Positions 44,536 through 56,278 are shown, counted from the stretch's first letter. The stretch is DNA of 64,000 nucleotides from Gibbula magus (GCA_936450465.1 OW388291.1:76408436-76472435), one strand, 5' to 3'. The notes: generated from the sequence alone by a model not told the origin. Made by a program: numbers and translations.

Positions 44536-44968
44536 GACAGATATTTTTTCACCGTGACACTAATACGCTTCCGTACGATTGCTTCAAAAATCTCAGTGGC
44601 AACTTGTAAAGTGTTTAACCTTTGGCACACCGCTACATTGAAATTTGGTCCAGCAATACTAATGACCTTGTGCCATGTGGGTTTTATCGCTACAGCGGTT
44701 TAAGTTGGCTTTCCGCGTAGTCATTGAACTTTTAAGACAATTTATTGTTTTTCTGGAGATCCTTTCTTTTTCGCAGAATGTTATTGTTTTCTCACTCATT
44801 ATTTTGTTCACAAGATTATTTGTTAAGATTGGAGCTTGTATAACTCCCGCGGTTAAACCGAGTGTTTTTATGCCGTACGTCAGTCTGTCTGTCACACCGT
44901 CAGTTCATGCAGAATGGAGGTGCCTGCCTTATGAAATCAGCTCCTCTCTTCACTACGGGGGTGGGGGT

Positions 44969-45250
44969 GGGGTAGCGCAGTGGTTAGCGCAATCGACTTT
45001 GGATAAGGAGGTCGAATCCCGCCAGGGACTCGGTAACTTTGTCTGCTATAAATGCAGTAAGGTTTGGGTGCAATGCTTCACTGATCTACAGTGCAGTGCC
45101 ACCCATGGTTCGCTAGTTCCAGTCGATGCTTAAAGGTTTCATCGCAATACATATCCACCATGGCGTTGCAGGTTCTTTCCCTACAGTAATACTAGCGGCT
45201 CTGATATACGTGAAATACTCTTGAAAGCGGCGTTAAACCTCAACTCACAT
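44969..45250 (+). mobile_element. tRNA-derived SINE
   Basis: The head carries a Pol III A box TAGCGCAGTGG (44973-44983) and B box GGTCGAATCCC (45010-45020), about 27 bp apart, in a tRNA-like layout. The B box lacks one T. The tail ends TTGAAAGCGGCGTTAAACCTCAACTCAC, a tail I associate with molluscan SINEs. Not a functional tRNA, as acceptor and anticodon stems do not close. Confidence 0.75.
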
Positions 45251-45699
45251 CGCCTAACTCCTCCCACAGTTTTTATCAATCTTTATGATGCACAAATGAT
45301 TTGATCTTAAACAGTTTGAAACTTTCTGAGAAAAGATATCCCCTTTACAGATACCTGAAAACAGAGTCGCAAAGCGAAACAAGGGCAAAACCTCCGGAAA
45401 AAATAAGCACACGCTTCTTATTTTCGAACTCCATCAAAGTATTTATACTCTCATGCCTCACACCAAATTTGGTTATCCTTAAACGGTTTCTTAGAAAAGC
45501 TGTCCTCCTTGTCTCGGACGGATGAACGTAGCTCAAACCTATATCCCCCTTCACTTTGTGGCGGGGGATATGTAGTTACTGCTCTAAGGTATTAGTGGGT
45601 ACAATTAAGTTTACCTGAAAAATAAAACATCTAGATGAATGACAAGACATATGAAAGCAAGTTCAAAAACATTTCTGATAAAAATATTATGCTTGAAAC

Positions 45700-45816
45700 T
45701 GCTATAATGAGATGTTTAATCCTCTAATATAACAATATATTATACAAACTTTAGTAATAAATGACAAATTTGAGAGAAAAATAACATGCAAAAAACGTTC
45801 TACCGCCTTTAACTAT
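45700..45816 (+). mobile_element. MITE family R, copy 4 (3' end only)
   Basis: Matches the last about 115 bp of the family: TAATCCTCTAATATAACA, AAATGACAAATTTGAGA, ending AAACGTTCTACCGCCTTTAA. Confidence 0.65.
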
Positions 45817-46187
45817 TGGAATGTACCTGTTCCGTTCCATCTAGGAATCATCACAATCTGCAAGGTTGTGATATGCCCTTGATGGTTCGTAATATACCCA
45901 CGTTGCCGGAAACTCTCCAGGGATCACACTGTCATCAAAGTGTTCAGAGGTCTCCCAACTGTCGCCATGGTTATCAATGCCGGTACGCAGAAGTCACAGA
46001 GAAGGTCGACGGGATGTCCGGGATCGCCCTCGATGCTGAAATGATTTTGGTTGTCATTAAAGGGTGTACAGTGAACGCCCGGCGAAGACAGACAGGGATC
46101 CCGTTAACATACAGGTTGCTCAGAGATCGTCATGAAAATTCCGAGAAGATTGCAAAAGCATTTACACTGAAAGGGAATTTTTCCTAA
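45816..46187 (+). CDS. Unidentified ORF of 123 codons
   Basis: The frame opens at ATG 45816 and is GC-richer than its surroundings. I recognise no domain. It begins with a Cys/His-containing part and ends in a charged segment (RLLRDRHENSEKIAKAF). It could be a decayed exon of an unrelated gene or transposon; other frames of the same stretch are also fairly open. Confidence 0.2.
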   Translation: MECTCSVPSRNHHNLQGCDMPLMVRNIPTLPETLQGSHCHQSVQRSPNCRHGYQCRYAEVTEKVDGMSGIALDAEMILVVIKGCTVNARRRQTGIPLTYRLLRDRHENSEKIAKAFTLKGNFS

Positions 46188-46784
46188 TTCCGCCGACCGG
46201 TGAGCGTCGTGTCCATATTTGGGTCGTGCGAAGGACGTAGTTCTGTGTAAAGTGGCCTGTAATTACAATAGCATGAACGAGAAGTGATGAGGGTACGTGC
46301 AACACACTGAAATGTACTTTTAATAAATACAATAAACAGCATGGTCAGAGCCAATATCTCCAGTTTCCTGAAAATAACAACGCGTTATGTTTTTAAAATC
46401 TTGCACTCCAGTTAAAGATTAAAAATCTACAACTGGTACACAATTAAACGTAAGATAACAATTTTAAACCCCGAAATCGAACAACCCGTGGCATCTCGCC
46501 TTCCAGGGTGTAACGTTTAGTTCACTTGACCAGAAACCATCAGGTTCGATCTAACAATACGGTGTATTTGCGATATGTTAGTGTTGAGGAATGTTTTTTC
46601 ACGACTTATCGTACATTCATACTTAAACAACTATTTACAAATCAGGTTATAAAGGTTATTCATATCACGTGTTCATAATGAACGCTCGATATGGACGATG
46701 GACATCCCTCTGCATGTGTAGTTCACTAGACAACTATGAAAACTGAACACCCAGATAAAACAAAGGGGTCAGTGTGTAAGTAAG

Positions 46785-46891
46785 AGTCGTCTCCCTTGGT
46801 TAGATAAGCGCCACCCCACACTGTGACTGATAGTAAACACTTGCAAGTTAGCCACGTTCACTGCTAGTGTCAGGGATTATTGCTTTCAGGG
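46785..46891 (+). other. Possible 5' non-coding exon (duplicated at about 51853-51959)
   Basis: A GC-richer stretch (GTCGTCTCCCTTGG, CCACCCCACACTGTGACTG) ends in a good donor CAGGG|GTAAGT. The following gene on this strand is IFI44-like gene B (acceptor at 61668). If used, the tandem duplication supplies two alternative first exons. No transcript evidence. Confidence 0.2.
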
Positions 46892-48755
46892 GTAAGTTTC
46901 CTTGGGTTATTGTAGTATCGTACCTTTCCGAAACGTAATCAAATCAAATCCATCTATATTATTTTAATAAAAACTTAACACTTGAATATAAGAAACTTTG
47001 AAAACATATTTTGTAACTTGTAATGTTGATATCAAGTAAAATATCACATTCTAACCATAAAAGTGCCTAAAAGAGTTGTGGATATTCGAAAAGGGGTTTT
47101 GTTTTGTTGTTGATTTTACTCGTGCATGTATTATAAACGTGTGTATATGCCACTATCATATGACGGAGATTGTAAAAGATGAAAACGAAAGTGAAAGTAG
47201 AACTAGGAAATGTGAGGAAAGTTAAATTCTGTGAAGGCCAGTTGTCTTTCATATAAGTTTTAAAAAACAATATTCCTTACCTGTAATCCTCCGCCTTAGT
47301 ACGTTCAGAGTATGATATCGTCGGGGGTTTTGTTTTTAATTTGTTTTTCAAATACATAGACAGATATAACATGTTTCATTCATAAAACAACATTGATAAT
47401 ATGAATAGGTACACATATTATGGAAAGGGGATTTGTGCCACAAATGAAGACATGTTGACTTGTAACTTGTAAAGTGTAACATGTCGTTCACAACCATACA
47501 AGTCTCGAAAAGACAAGTCCAACCATGCAAAACTAACATTTTAATCCTGTCAATCTTAACTTTCTATTCTCAACTTTACAAAGTTGAAATGTAATGCTAG
47601 AAATCATCAAAGTCGAAAAGTCAACTTATCATTTCTAATTATTAAATCTAAATAATATACACATTGTGTAATGTTACAAGTTACGTTTGACAAATGAAAA
47701 CTGGAAAATGAGGAGTTGCAAAGTCAGCTTTGTAAAACGGACTTTAGCATTTCCAGACTGACATGACTTACATAGTTACGATTGCAATGTTTCAAATCAC
47801 ATCTCTACACGATTTCGCATTGACCATATTTGGAATATTACGGAAATTAGCGGAAAGGAACGAAAAATCCCGATCCGATAAACAATCCGTTCAACAATGA
47901 CTTCTCCCTTGGCAAGCATCTCTCAGCAACTACTAACACATATTTGAAAGTTGCATACTAGTTTTCCCACTATTAGCATACTGTTGACAAAAGCATATTG
48001 ACGCAAACATTATAGGAGACCATCGCATTTTACTGTGGAGGAAGTAACTGCCCGCCCGAACGCTCGAGACGCGGTTATTTCTGTGCGAGCCCGATGGTCG
48101 GCACATATTAAATGTCACATTGTGTAATCATGACCTCCAATTTTTTTCCCCATATCCGCCAATGCAAACAATTTTGAGTAACAAGATAGTTGGAGTAAAT
48201 CCTTTCTTGCTACATGCAGTTGTATATGTATAAGCTAAAACACTCCCAATCCAGATCAGTTTTTTTTTAATCATTGACGTATTCCCATTTATGATTCATG
48301 ATAAATTATTTGTGTGAGTCAAGTAATAAATCGTACACTTGCTTGTGACCCAGAAGGGTGTTGATTTTTGTTGTTTTGCATTTGATTGTAAAAGGGTATA
48401 CAGGATTGCACAGTTTACACTCGGGTATAATGATATCTATACGTGTATAAAGAGTTGGCATAATATAAAACTACATGTTTAATGCCTTCATAAGTAAAAC
48501 ACTCTGTATCAAATGAGTATAAAGAAAACATGAGTCTTTTGTAAAAAAGAATTAATAACACAAAAAAACAGTTGGTCGGGAAATTTTTTCACATTCGATT
48601 TTTGTTAGATAATTTATCGACATTTTTAAAATAAATACATGATGGTAAATATTTGTAACTTTTCAAAATAAACCTTACGTAATTTCAAGTGGTTTCGAAA
48701 CATAAAATACTGTCAGTGTCACGGACTGCTTTGATTTGGGTCTACAAAATTATTG

Positions 48756-48827
48756 TCATTTTCCTGTCTCAGCTTTTGGATCGTCGCAACACTGGTCACA
48801 GTTCGGTATTTTTTCCTTCGTTTCCAT
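48756..48827 (-). pseudogene. B-box/TRIM-like mini-ORF
   Basis: A minus-strand ATG opens METKEKIPNCDQCCDDPKAE and stops after 23 codons. A splice acceptor (TTTTCAG) lies 45 bp upstream. CDQC.DDP resembles the start of the first B-box in molluscan TRIM-like proteins. Too short and lacking the following zinc ligands; if real, a stray exon or pseudogene. Duplicated in unit 2. Confidence 0.2.
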
Positions 48828-48892
48828 GGAAACGCAACTTGGATTCCTTTCTGGGGCAGAACTGAAAATCCGTAAGGTATAGCTCAATGAAA

Positions 48893-49400
48893 CATTATTT
48901 TCAAATGTTTTATTAAGTTCATTTCACAGGTATACCATTCTCTTCCCAGAAGAGAATGCAGGTATACAGACAAAAGTGAAACACACATAAAGGAAGTGCA
49001 GAGCTAAGAAATTTTTAAACCTGGAAATATTGTTTAAAAAAATCCAGTTCGCATGGACAAAAGGCGTTGTTTTTAATATCGGAGCGATTTAGCGTTATCT
49101 ACAATGTTGATATCGCTTGTCGATATCGCATGATCTCACACAAGCAGGGAGCCAGTTTTGGCTGATAAAAGACGATTGTTCATGGAACTTTCGATTCCCC
49201 AAAGTTCATTTACGTGATTACATTTATGAAAACATATTGCAAACTTTCTGGTTCAGATTTACAGAAAGAACAAATATTTGAATGTCTTATTTTCATTTTC
49301 AGCAGCTCTCTTGTGTAGATTGCTCTATTTATAAATATATACTGAACATCTAAAATGTCACACTCTTAGTACAGTTTCTGGACTTTTCAAACACACTTAT
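48893..49400 (-). mobile_element. Decayed LINE 3' end (duplicated at 54440-54950)
   Basis: The minus strand encodes IFINRAIYTRELLKMKI.. followed by CSFCKSEPESLQYVF, the same zinc module as the LINE in the lipocalin intron. Stops and shifts interrupt it. The 3' end has AATAAAACATTTG near 48900. Confidence 0.65.
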
Positions 49401-49728
49401 CCTTGAAATATGTGTATAAAGAAGCCCTTTCTGCAACTTCTAGTCGGATTGTGTTGTGTTTTTCCTTGACAACACATCAATTGAATGATCATTTCTTGTC
49501 TTTGAACTTTTAAATTAATAATTTGATATATATTTCTACTACAATGAGTTTGTTACATTAAAGACTAACCAATAAAAGTGTTAATAGACACGGCAAAGAC
49601 GTATGTTATGGGGAGACATATTGTTGTAAAACTTAAATTATAGGAACTATTATCTAAATAAAAATTAAAAAATTAAAAATGAAGAAAACCAAGATATATG
49701 GATAGTCAACTTCTTTATTGCAATGAAT

Positions 49729-49766
49729 GCGACGTTTCGGTGTAGATACTAACACCGTTATCAAGC
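49729..49766 (-). ncRNA. Hammerhead-like motif in Penelope-like terminal repeat, copy 1
   Basis: Minus strand: TTGATAA, stem CGGTGT / ACACCG with 8-nt loop, AAACGTCGC. The order matches a hammerhead core, and Penelope-like elements are known to carry hammerhead ribozymes in their terminal repeats. The first box departs from CUGANGA at two positions, so catalysis is uncertain. Confidence 0.45.
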
Positions 49767-50101
49767 AAGTGATACATGAATATGGTAGGAGGAGAATTTA
49801 TATAGTATAGTGAGTATGTACAATTAACAAGTTGATGTACACTGGATTCCCAATTATATATTGAGGGGATAAGAAGATTAGGTTGATGTACAGGGGATTG
49901 GTTGTATAAACAGATTAACAAGCGTTTGTACCCTTGAAGAGGTTGATGTACACTGAGATGTTAATTAGTGATTAGCTGAGTGATTACAAGAGAGTGGCCT
50001 GATGTACAAAGTGATTTTAAGAGAGTGGCCAGATGTATACAAGTGATGATAACAGGAAAAGTTGTTGTAGATACTCTAAGAGCATGAAGCCAGATAAAGT
50101 A

Positions 50102-50443
50102 CTAAAGACTGTCTTTGATAAGGTGATGATAAGCCGAATGGATGAAGTAGCCTTGGTCGCGGTTCATGGCAGGATGGAAGCGCTGGATTTGTATGGCTTC
50201 AAGGAGTTTTCTGATCTTGTAGTCTGAACGGTTGACCTCCAAGGTGGTGATGTCATTCCAGCAGATTGTGTGGTCAGGGTTGGCTTGAGTATGGTCAGAT
50301 ATGGCAGATTTAGAGTCTTTCTTCAGGACTGAGGCTTGGTGTTCTTTTATTCTGAGTGGCAGGGGACGTGAAGTTTCACCTATGTAAGAGTCCCCACAGT
50401 CACAAGTTATCTGGTAGACTGCTCCTGAGGGATCATCCTTCAT
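50102..50443 (-). CDS. GIY-YIG endonuclease domain of Penelope-like element, copy 1
   Basis: This part contains GAVYQITCDCGDSYIGETSR, where VYQI and YIGE are the two halves of the GIY-YIG box, then RIKEHQ with the conserved Arg and His, and DHTQANPDH. The nuclease nicks target DNA for retrotransposition. The 113-codon frame starts at an internal Met; the upstream frame is continuous with the reverse transcriptase apart from one stop. Confidence 0.85.
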   Translation of the reverse strand: MKDDPSGAVYQITCDCGDSYIGETSRPLPLRIKEHQASVLKKDSKSAISDHTQANPDHTICWNDITTLEVNRSDYKIRKLLEAIQIQRFHPAMNRDQGYFIHSAYHHLIKDSL

Positions 50444-50728
50444 TGTTGATGATGGCTTGCCTGTTGCCTGGAGGAGGTTTTGGAGTGATTTGCCCTTCTG
50501 GAAGACAACATCTATGCCGGCTTGCTGCTGTAGGAGGCGTCTAATCTGGTGGCTGACTGCTGGGACATGCGGAATACTTATGATGAAGGGGGTTGATTGT
50601 TGACGGGGTACCTTGTCTCTTGGGTTGAGGGTGGCTCTGATGACGTTGTTGACTAAATTCTGTGGATACTGGTTGTAGTGGATGAAAACATGCCGAAGGT
50701 GGTTTAGTTCAGTTTCGAGGGCTTCTGT

Positions 50729-51410
50729 TTAGCAGATGTTCTTGGCTCTTCGGATGAGGGTGGAGATGATGCCTTTCTTGACTTGAAGCGGGTGGTTGGA
50801 TGTGAAGTGGAGGTATTGGTCAGTGTGGGTGGGTTTCCTGTAGACTGTGGTGGATAGCTTGTTTTCTTCTTTCTGTACCAGGACATCCAGGAAAGGGAGT
50901 TTGTTTTGGGATTCTTCTTCCATTGTGAACTGCATACGGGGATGTTGGGAATTCAGGTGGTCTAGGAGATGCTCAGGGTCGTCGTTGTGGTTGAGGACTA
51001 CGAAGGTGTCATCTACTTTCCTGTACCAGCATATGGGGGTGATGGGGGAGGTTTGTAGGGCTTTCTCTTCTAGTTCTGTCATGTAGATTTCTGTGATGAT
51101 CGGGGAGAGGGGGGAACCCATTGGGAGACCATGAGTTTGCTGGAAGATTCTATCAGACCAGGTGAAGTAAGTTGAGCTGATGCAGGAGTTGATTAGGTTG
51201 ATGATGCTGTCTTTGCTAAGGTGGGTTTCTAGGTTGGGATGGATGTCTTCAAGTTTGCTTCGTATGATGCTGAGGGCTTCTTCTCTTGGGACATTGGTGA
51301 AGAGGTCTATGACATCGTAGCTGATTAATTTTCCTGGGTGGTTGATTGAGCTGACTTTGGTGCAGAATTCGGTGGAGTCGGTGACAAAGGATTTGGCTGC
51401 TTTTCCTAAG
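50729..51410 (-). pseudogene. Reverse transcriptase of Penelope-like element, copy 1
   Basis: Open without stop from the junction at 51410 to TAA at 50729-50731. Motif A YDVIDLFTNVP, then GLPMGSPLSPIITEIYM (motif B) and YRKVDDTFVV (motif C, VDD). The N-terminal part is missing. The nonsense codon lies between the reverse transcriptase thumb and the linker to the nuclease, and is shared with copy 2, so it predates the tandem duplication. Confidence 0.85.
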
Positions 51411-53244
51411 GGTCAGAGCCAATATCTCCAGTTTCCTGAAAATAACAACGCGTTATGTTTTTAAAATCTTGCACTCCAGTTAAAGATTAAAAATCTACAA
51501 CTGGTACACAATTAAACGTAAGATAACAATTTTAAACCCCGAAATCGAACAACCCGTGGCATCTCGCCTTCCAGGGTGTAACGTTTAGTTCACTTGACCA
51601 GAAACCATCAGGTTCGATCTAACAATACGGTGTATTTGCGATATGTTAGTGTTGAGGAATGTTTTTTCACGACTTATCGTACATTCATACTTAAACAACT
51701 ATTTACAAATCAGGTTATAAAGGTTATTCATATCACGTGTTCATAATGAACGCTCGATATGGACGATGGACATCCCTCTGCATGTGTAGTTCACTAGACA
51801 ACTATGAAAACTGAACACCCAGATAAAACAAAGGGGCCAGTGTGTAAGTAAGAGTCGTCTCCCTTGGTTAGATAAGCGCCACCCCACACTGTGACTGATA
51901 GTAAACACTTGCAAGTTAGCCACGTTCACTGCTAGTGTCAGGGATTATTGCTTTCAGGGGTAAGTTTCCTTGGGTTATTGTAGTATCGTACCTTTCCGAA
52001 ACGTAATCAAATCAAATCCATCTATATTATTTTAATAAAAACTTAACACTTGAATATAAGAACTTTGAAAACATATTTTGTAACTTGTAATGTTGATATC
52101 AAGTAAAATATCACATTCTAACCATAAAAGTGCCTAAAAGAGTTGAGGATATTCGAAAAGGGGTTTTGTTTTGTTGTTGATTTTACTCGTGCATGTATTA
52201 TAAACGTGTGTATATGCCACTATCATATGACGGAGATTGTAAAAGATGAAAACGAAAGTGAAAGTAGAACTAGGAAATGTGAGGAAAGTTAAATTCTGTG
52301 AAGGCCAGTTGTCTTTCATATAAGTTTTAAAAAACAATATTCCTTACCTGTAATCCTCCGCCTTAGTACGTTCAGAGTATGAGATCGTAGGGGGTTTTGT
52401 TTTTAATTTGTTTTTCAAATACATAGACAGATATAACATGTTTCATTCATAAAACAACATTGACAATATGAATAGGTACACATATTATGGAAAGGGGATT
52501 TGTGCCACAAATGAAGACATGTTGACTTGTAACTTGTAAAGTGTAACATGTCGTTCACAACCATACAAGTCTCGAAAAGACAAGTCCAACCATGCAAAAC
52601 TAACATTTTAATCCTGTCAATCTTAACTTTCTATTCTCAACTTTACAAAGTTGAAATGTAATGCTAGAAATCATCAAAGTCGAAAAGTCAACTTATCATT
52701 TCTAATTATTAAATCTAAATAATATACACATTGTGTAATGTTACAAGTTACGTTTGACAAATGAAAAATGGAAAATGAGGAGTTGCAAAGTCAGCTTTGT
52801 AAAACGGACTTTAGCATTTCCAGACTGACATGACTTACATAGTTACGATTGCAATGTTTCAAATCACATCTCTACACGATTTCGCATTGACCATATTTGG
52901 AATATTACGGAAATTAGCGGAAAGGAACGAAAAATCCCGATCCGATAAACACAATGTTCAACAATGACTTCTCCCTTGGCAAGCATCTCTCAGCAACTAC
53001 TAACACATATTTGAAAATTGCATACTAGTTTTCCCACTATTAGCATACTGTTGACAAAAGCATATTGACTAAAACATTATAGGAGACCATCGCATTTTAC
53101 TGTGGAGGAAGTAACTGCCCGCCCGAACGCTCGAGACGCGGTTATTTCTGTGCGAGCCCGATGGTCGGCACATATTAAATGTCACATTGTGTAATCATGA
53201 CCTCCAATTTTTTTCCCCATATCCGCCAATGCAAACAATTTTGA

Positions 53245-53740
53245 AAGGGGGGGGGGGACCCCCTCGACCCCCCCCCCCCCCCCCCCCCCCCCCCGATTCG
53301 CCACTGTATGTTCATAAAATATGTTTATGATATAATCAATACATTTTTGCATCAGATTGATCAAAGTAATCCAAATATACGACATCGAAGCTTCAGCAAA
53401 TGTGTTTGTTATATGTGGAGGGCCAATCTACATTTTCACGTGGAGGAAGGTACTGGTCAAACACAACAAAGGAAAATAAAACATTTGTTTATCTACATTC
53501 TTTCCAGGATGACCATACAAATAAGTTTACAGTTCAAAATGATGCAAGCAGAATCAACATAAATAATTGAACACATTTACAGAAAAGTTGTAAATTGTCT
53601 ATTCATTTGTTCTAAATAACATAGGAATAGCTAGACCACACTTTTAAGAAATATGCTTCCTGGTCAAGATTAATATATATGTATTTTGTGATATTATATT
53701 ATTGTATGTATGTATGATTTATTTATTTTTTAAATATACA
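53245..53740. other. Unit-2-specific insertion with a homopolymer hairpin
   Basis: Starts with a G12 run, ACCCCCTCG and a C run of about 30 (53248-53294), followed by about 440 bp of AT-rich DNA ending in a TGTATGTATGTATG / ATTTATTTATTTTT stretch. Unit 1 has only GTAACA at this place (48178-48183). No coding or transposon ends were recognised. The G/C run could have provoked a replication-based insertion, or unit 1 may have lost it. Confidence 0.8.
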
Positions 53741-54439
53741 AGATAGTTGGAGTAAATCCTTTCTTGCTACATGCAGTTGTATATGTATAAGCTAAAACAC
53801 TCCCAATCCAGATCAGTTTTTTTTTAATCATTGACGTATTCCCATTTATGATTCATGATAAATTATTTGTGTGAGTCAAGTAATAAATCGTACACTTTCT
53901 TGTGACCCAGAAGGGTGTTGATTTTTGTTGTTTTGCATTTGATTGTAAAAGGGTATACAGGATTGCACAGTTTACACTCGGGTATAATGATATCTATACG
54001 TGTATAAAGAGTTGGCATAATATAAAACTACATGTTTAATGCCTTCATAAGTAAAACACTCTGTATCAAATGAGTATAAAGAAAACATGAGTCTTTTGTA
54101 AAAAAGAATTAATAACACAAAAAAACAGTTGGTCGGGAAATTTTTTCACATTCGATTTTTGTTAGATAATTTATCGACATTTTTAAAATAAATACATGAT
54201 GGTAAATATTTGTAACTTTTCAAAATAAACCTTACGTAATTTCAAGTGGTTTCGAAACATAAAATACTGTCAGTGTCACGGACTGCTTTGATTTGGGTCT
54301 ACAAAATTATTGTCATTTTCCTGTCTCAGCTTTTGGATCGTCGCAACACTGGTCACAGTTCGGTATTTTTTCCTTCGTTTCCATGGAAACGCAACTTGGA
54401 TTCCTTTCTGGGGCAGAACTGAAAATCCGTAAGGTATAG

Positions 54440-54950
54440 CTCAATGAAACATTATTTTCAAATGTTTTATTAAGTTCATTTCACAGGTATACCATTCTCT
54501 TCCCAGAAGAGAATGCAGGTATACAGACAAAAGTGAAACACACATAAAGGAAGTGCAGAGCTAAGAAATTTTTAAACCTGGAAATATTGTTTTAAAAAAT
54601 CCAGTTCGCATGGACAAAAGGCGTTGTTTTTAATATCGGAGCGATTTAGCGTTATCTACTATGTGGATATCGCTTGTCGATATCGCATGATCTCACACAA
54701 GCAGGGAGCCAGTTTTGGCTGATAAAAGACGATTGTTCATGGAACTTTCGATTCCCCAAAATTCATTTACGTGATTACATTTATGAAAAAATATTGCAAA
54801 CTTTCTGGTTCAGATTTACAGAAAGAACAAATATTTGAATGTCTTATTTTCATTTTCAGCAGCTCTCTTGTGTTGATTGCTCTATTTATAAATATATACT
54901 GAACATCTAAAATGTCACACTCTTAGTACAGTTTCTGGACTTTTCAAACA
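54440..54950 (-). mobile_element. Decayed LINE 3' end, second copy
   Basis: Counterpart of 48893-49400 within unit 2, with a few substitutions. Same CSFC..ES zinc module on the minus strand. Confidence 0.65.
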
Positions 54951-55278
54951 CACTTATCCTTGAAATATGTGTATAAAGAAGCCCTTTCTGCAACTTCTAG
55001 TCGGATTGTGTTGTGTTTTTCCTTGACAACACATCAATTGAATGATCATTTCTTGTCTTTGAACTTTTAAATTAATAATTTGATATATATTTCTACTACA
55101 ATGAGTTTGTTACATTAAAGACTAACCAATAAAAGTGTTAATAGACACGGCAAAGACGTATGTTATGGGGAGACATATTGTTGTAAAACTTAAATTATAG
55201 GAACTATTATCTAAATAAAAATTAAAAAATGAAGAAAACCAAGATATATGGATAGTCAACTTCTTTATTGCAATGAAT

Positions 55279-55316
55279 GCGACGTTTCGGTGTAGACACT
55301 AACACCGTTATCAAGC
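55279..55316 (-). ncRNA. Hammerhead-like motif, copy 2
   Basis: Same motif as 49729-49766, with one change in the loop (TAGTGTCT versus TAGTATCT) and an intact stem II. Confidence 0.45.
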
Positions 55317-55651
55317 AAGTGATACATGAATATGGTAGGAGGAGAATTTATATAGTAAAGTGAGTATGTACAATTAACAAGTTGATGTACACTGGATTCC
55401 CAATTATATATTGAGGGGATAAGAAGATTAGGTTGATGTACAGGGGATTGGTTGTATAAACAGATTAACAAGCGTTTGTACCCTTGAAGAGGTTGATGTA
55501 CACTGAGATGTTAATTAGTGATTAGCTGAGTGATTACAAGAGAGTGGCCTGATGTACAAAGTGATTTTAAGAGAGTGGCCAGATGTATACAAGTGATGAT
55601 AACAGGAAAAGTTGTTGTAGATACTCTAAGAGCATGAAGCCAGATAAAGTA

Positions 55652-55993
55652 CTAAAGACTGTCTTTGATAAGGTGATGATAAGCCGAAGGGATGAAGTAG
55701 CCTTGGTCGCGGTTCATGGCAGGATGGAAGCGCTGGATTTGTATGGCTTCAAGGAGTTTTCTGATCTTGTAGTCTGAACGGTTGACCTCCAAGGTGGTGA
55801 TGTCATTCCAGCAGATTGTGTGGTCAGGGTTGGCTTGAGTATGGTCAGATATGGCAGATTTAGAGTCTTTCTTCAGGACTGAGGCTTGGTGTTCTTTTAT
55901 TCTGAGTGGCAGGGGACGTGAAGTTTCACCTATGTAAGAGTCCCCACAGTCACAAGTAATCTGGTAGACTGCTCCTGAGGGATCATCCTTCAT
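55652..55993 (-). CDS. GIY-YIG endonuclease domain of Penelope-like element, copy 2
   Basis: Nearly identical to the copy-1 domain, with one replacement visible near the C-terminus (Ser for His in FIHSAY). All the GIY-YIG signature residues listed for copy 1 are kept. Confidence 0.85.
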   Translation of the reverse strand: MKDDPSGAVYQITCDCGDSYIGETSRPLPLRIKEHQASVLKKDSKSAISDHTQANPDHTICWNDITTLEVNRSDYKIRKLLEAIQIQRFHPAMNRDQGYFIPSAYHHLIKDSL

Positions 55994-56278
55994 TGTTGAT
56001 GATGGCTTGCCTGTTGCCTGGAGGAGGTTTTGGAGTGATTTGCCCTTCTGGAAGACAACATCTATGCCGGCTTGCTGCTGTAGGAGGCGTCTAATCTGGT
56101 GGCTGACTGCTGGGACATACGGAATACTTATGATGAAGGGGGTTGATTGTTGACGGGGTACCTTGTCTCTTGGGTTGAGGGTGGCTCTGATGACGTTGTT
56201 GACTAAATTCTGTGGATACTGGTTGTAGTGGATGAAAACATGCCGAAGGTGGTTTAGTTCAGTTTCGAGGGCTTCTGT

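Larger units (their letters stand above)
41239..44590. mobile_element. Foldback-like element with inverted palindromic satellite arrays
   Basis: Two outer inverted segments match: a 21-bp identical core (41257-41277 versus 44553-44573, starting CGGAAGCGTATTAG on the left) within about 40 bp of good similarity. Directly inside each lies an array of 21-bp units, opposite in orientation. Further in are inverted copies of MITE family R. So both arms fold back on each other over several blocks. No transposase ORF was found between them. It starts about 30 bp after the stop codon of IFI44-like gene A. No target duplication could be fixed. Confidence 0.75.
46343..51410 (+). repeat. Tandem duplication, unit 1 (5.07 kb)
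   Basis: The sequence from GGTCAGAGCCAATATC (46343) to TTTTCCTAAG (51410) is repeated directly from 51411. Only scattered substitutions and small indels separate the units, which points to a young duplication. It contains non-coding DNA, a decayed LINE tail (48893-49400) and most of a Penelope-like element, which is cut off at 51410 by the junction. Confidence 0.95.
49683..51410 (-). mobile_element. Penelope-like element, copy 1 (5' cut by duplication junction)
   Basis: The minus strand runs from the reverse transcriptase through a GIY-YIG endonuclease to the terminal repeat with a hammerhead-like motif. Only Penelope-like elements combine a reverse transcriptase with a GIY-YIG nuclease in this order. 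A single in-frame TAA (50729-50731) separates the two halves, so it is inactive as it stands. Confidence 0.9.

Noticed and set aside
44969..45040. Functional tRNA gene
   Set aside because: A and B boxes are present, but acceptor and anticodon stems do not form and a SINE body and tail follow.
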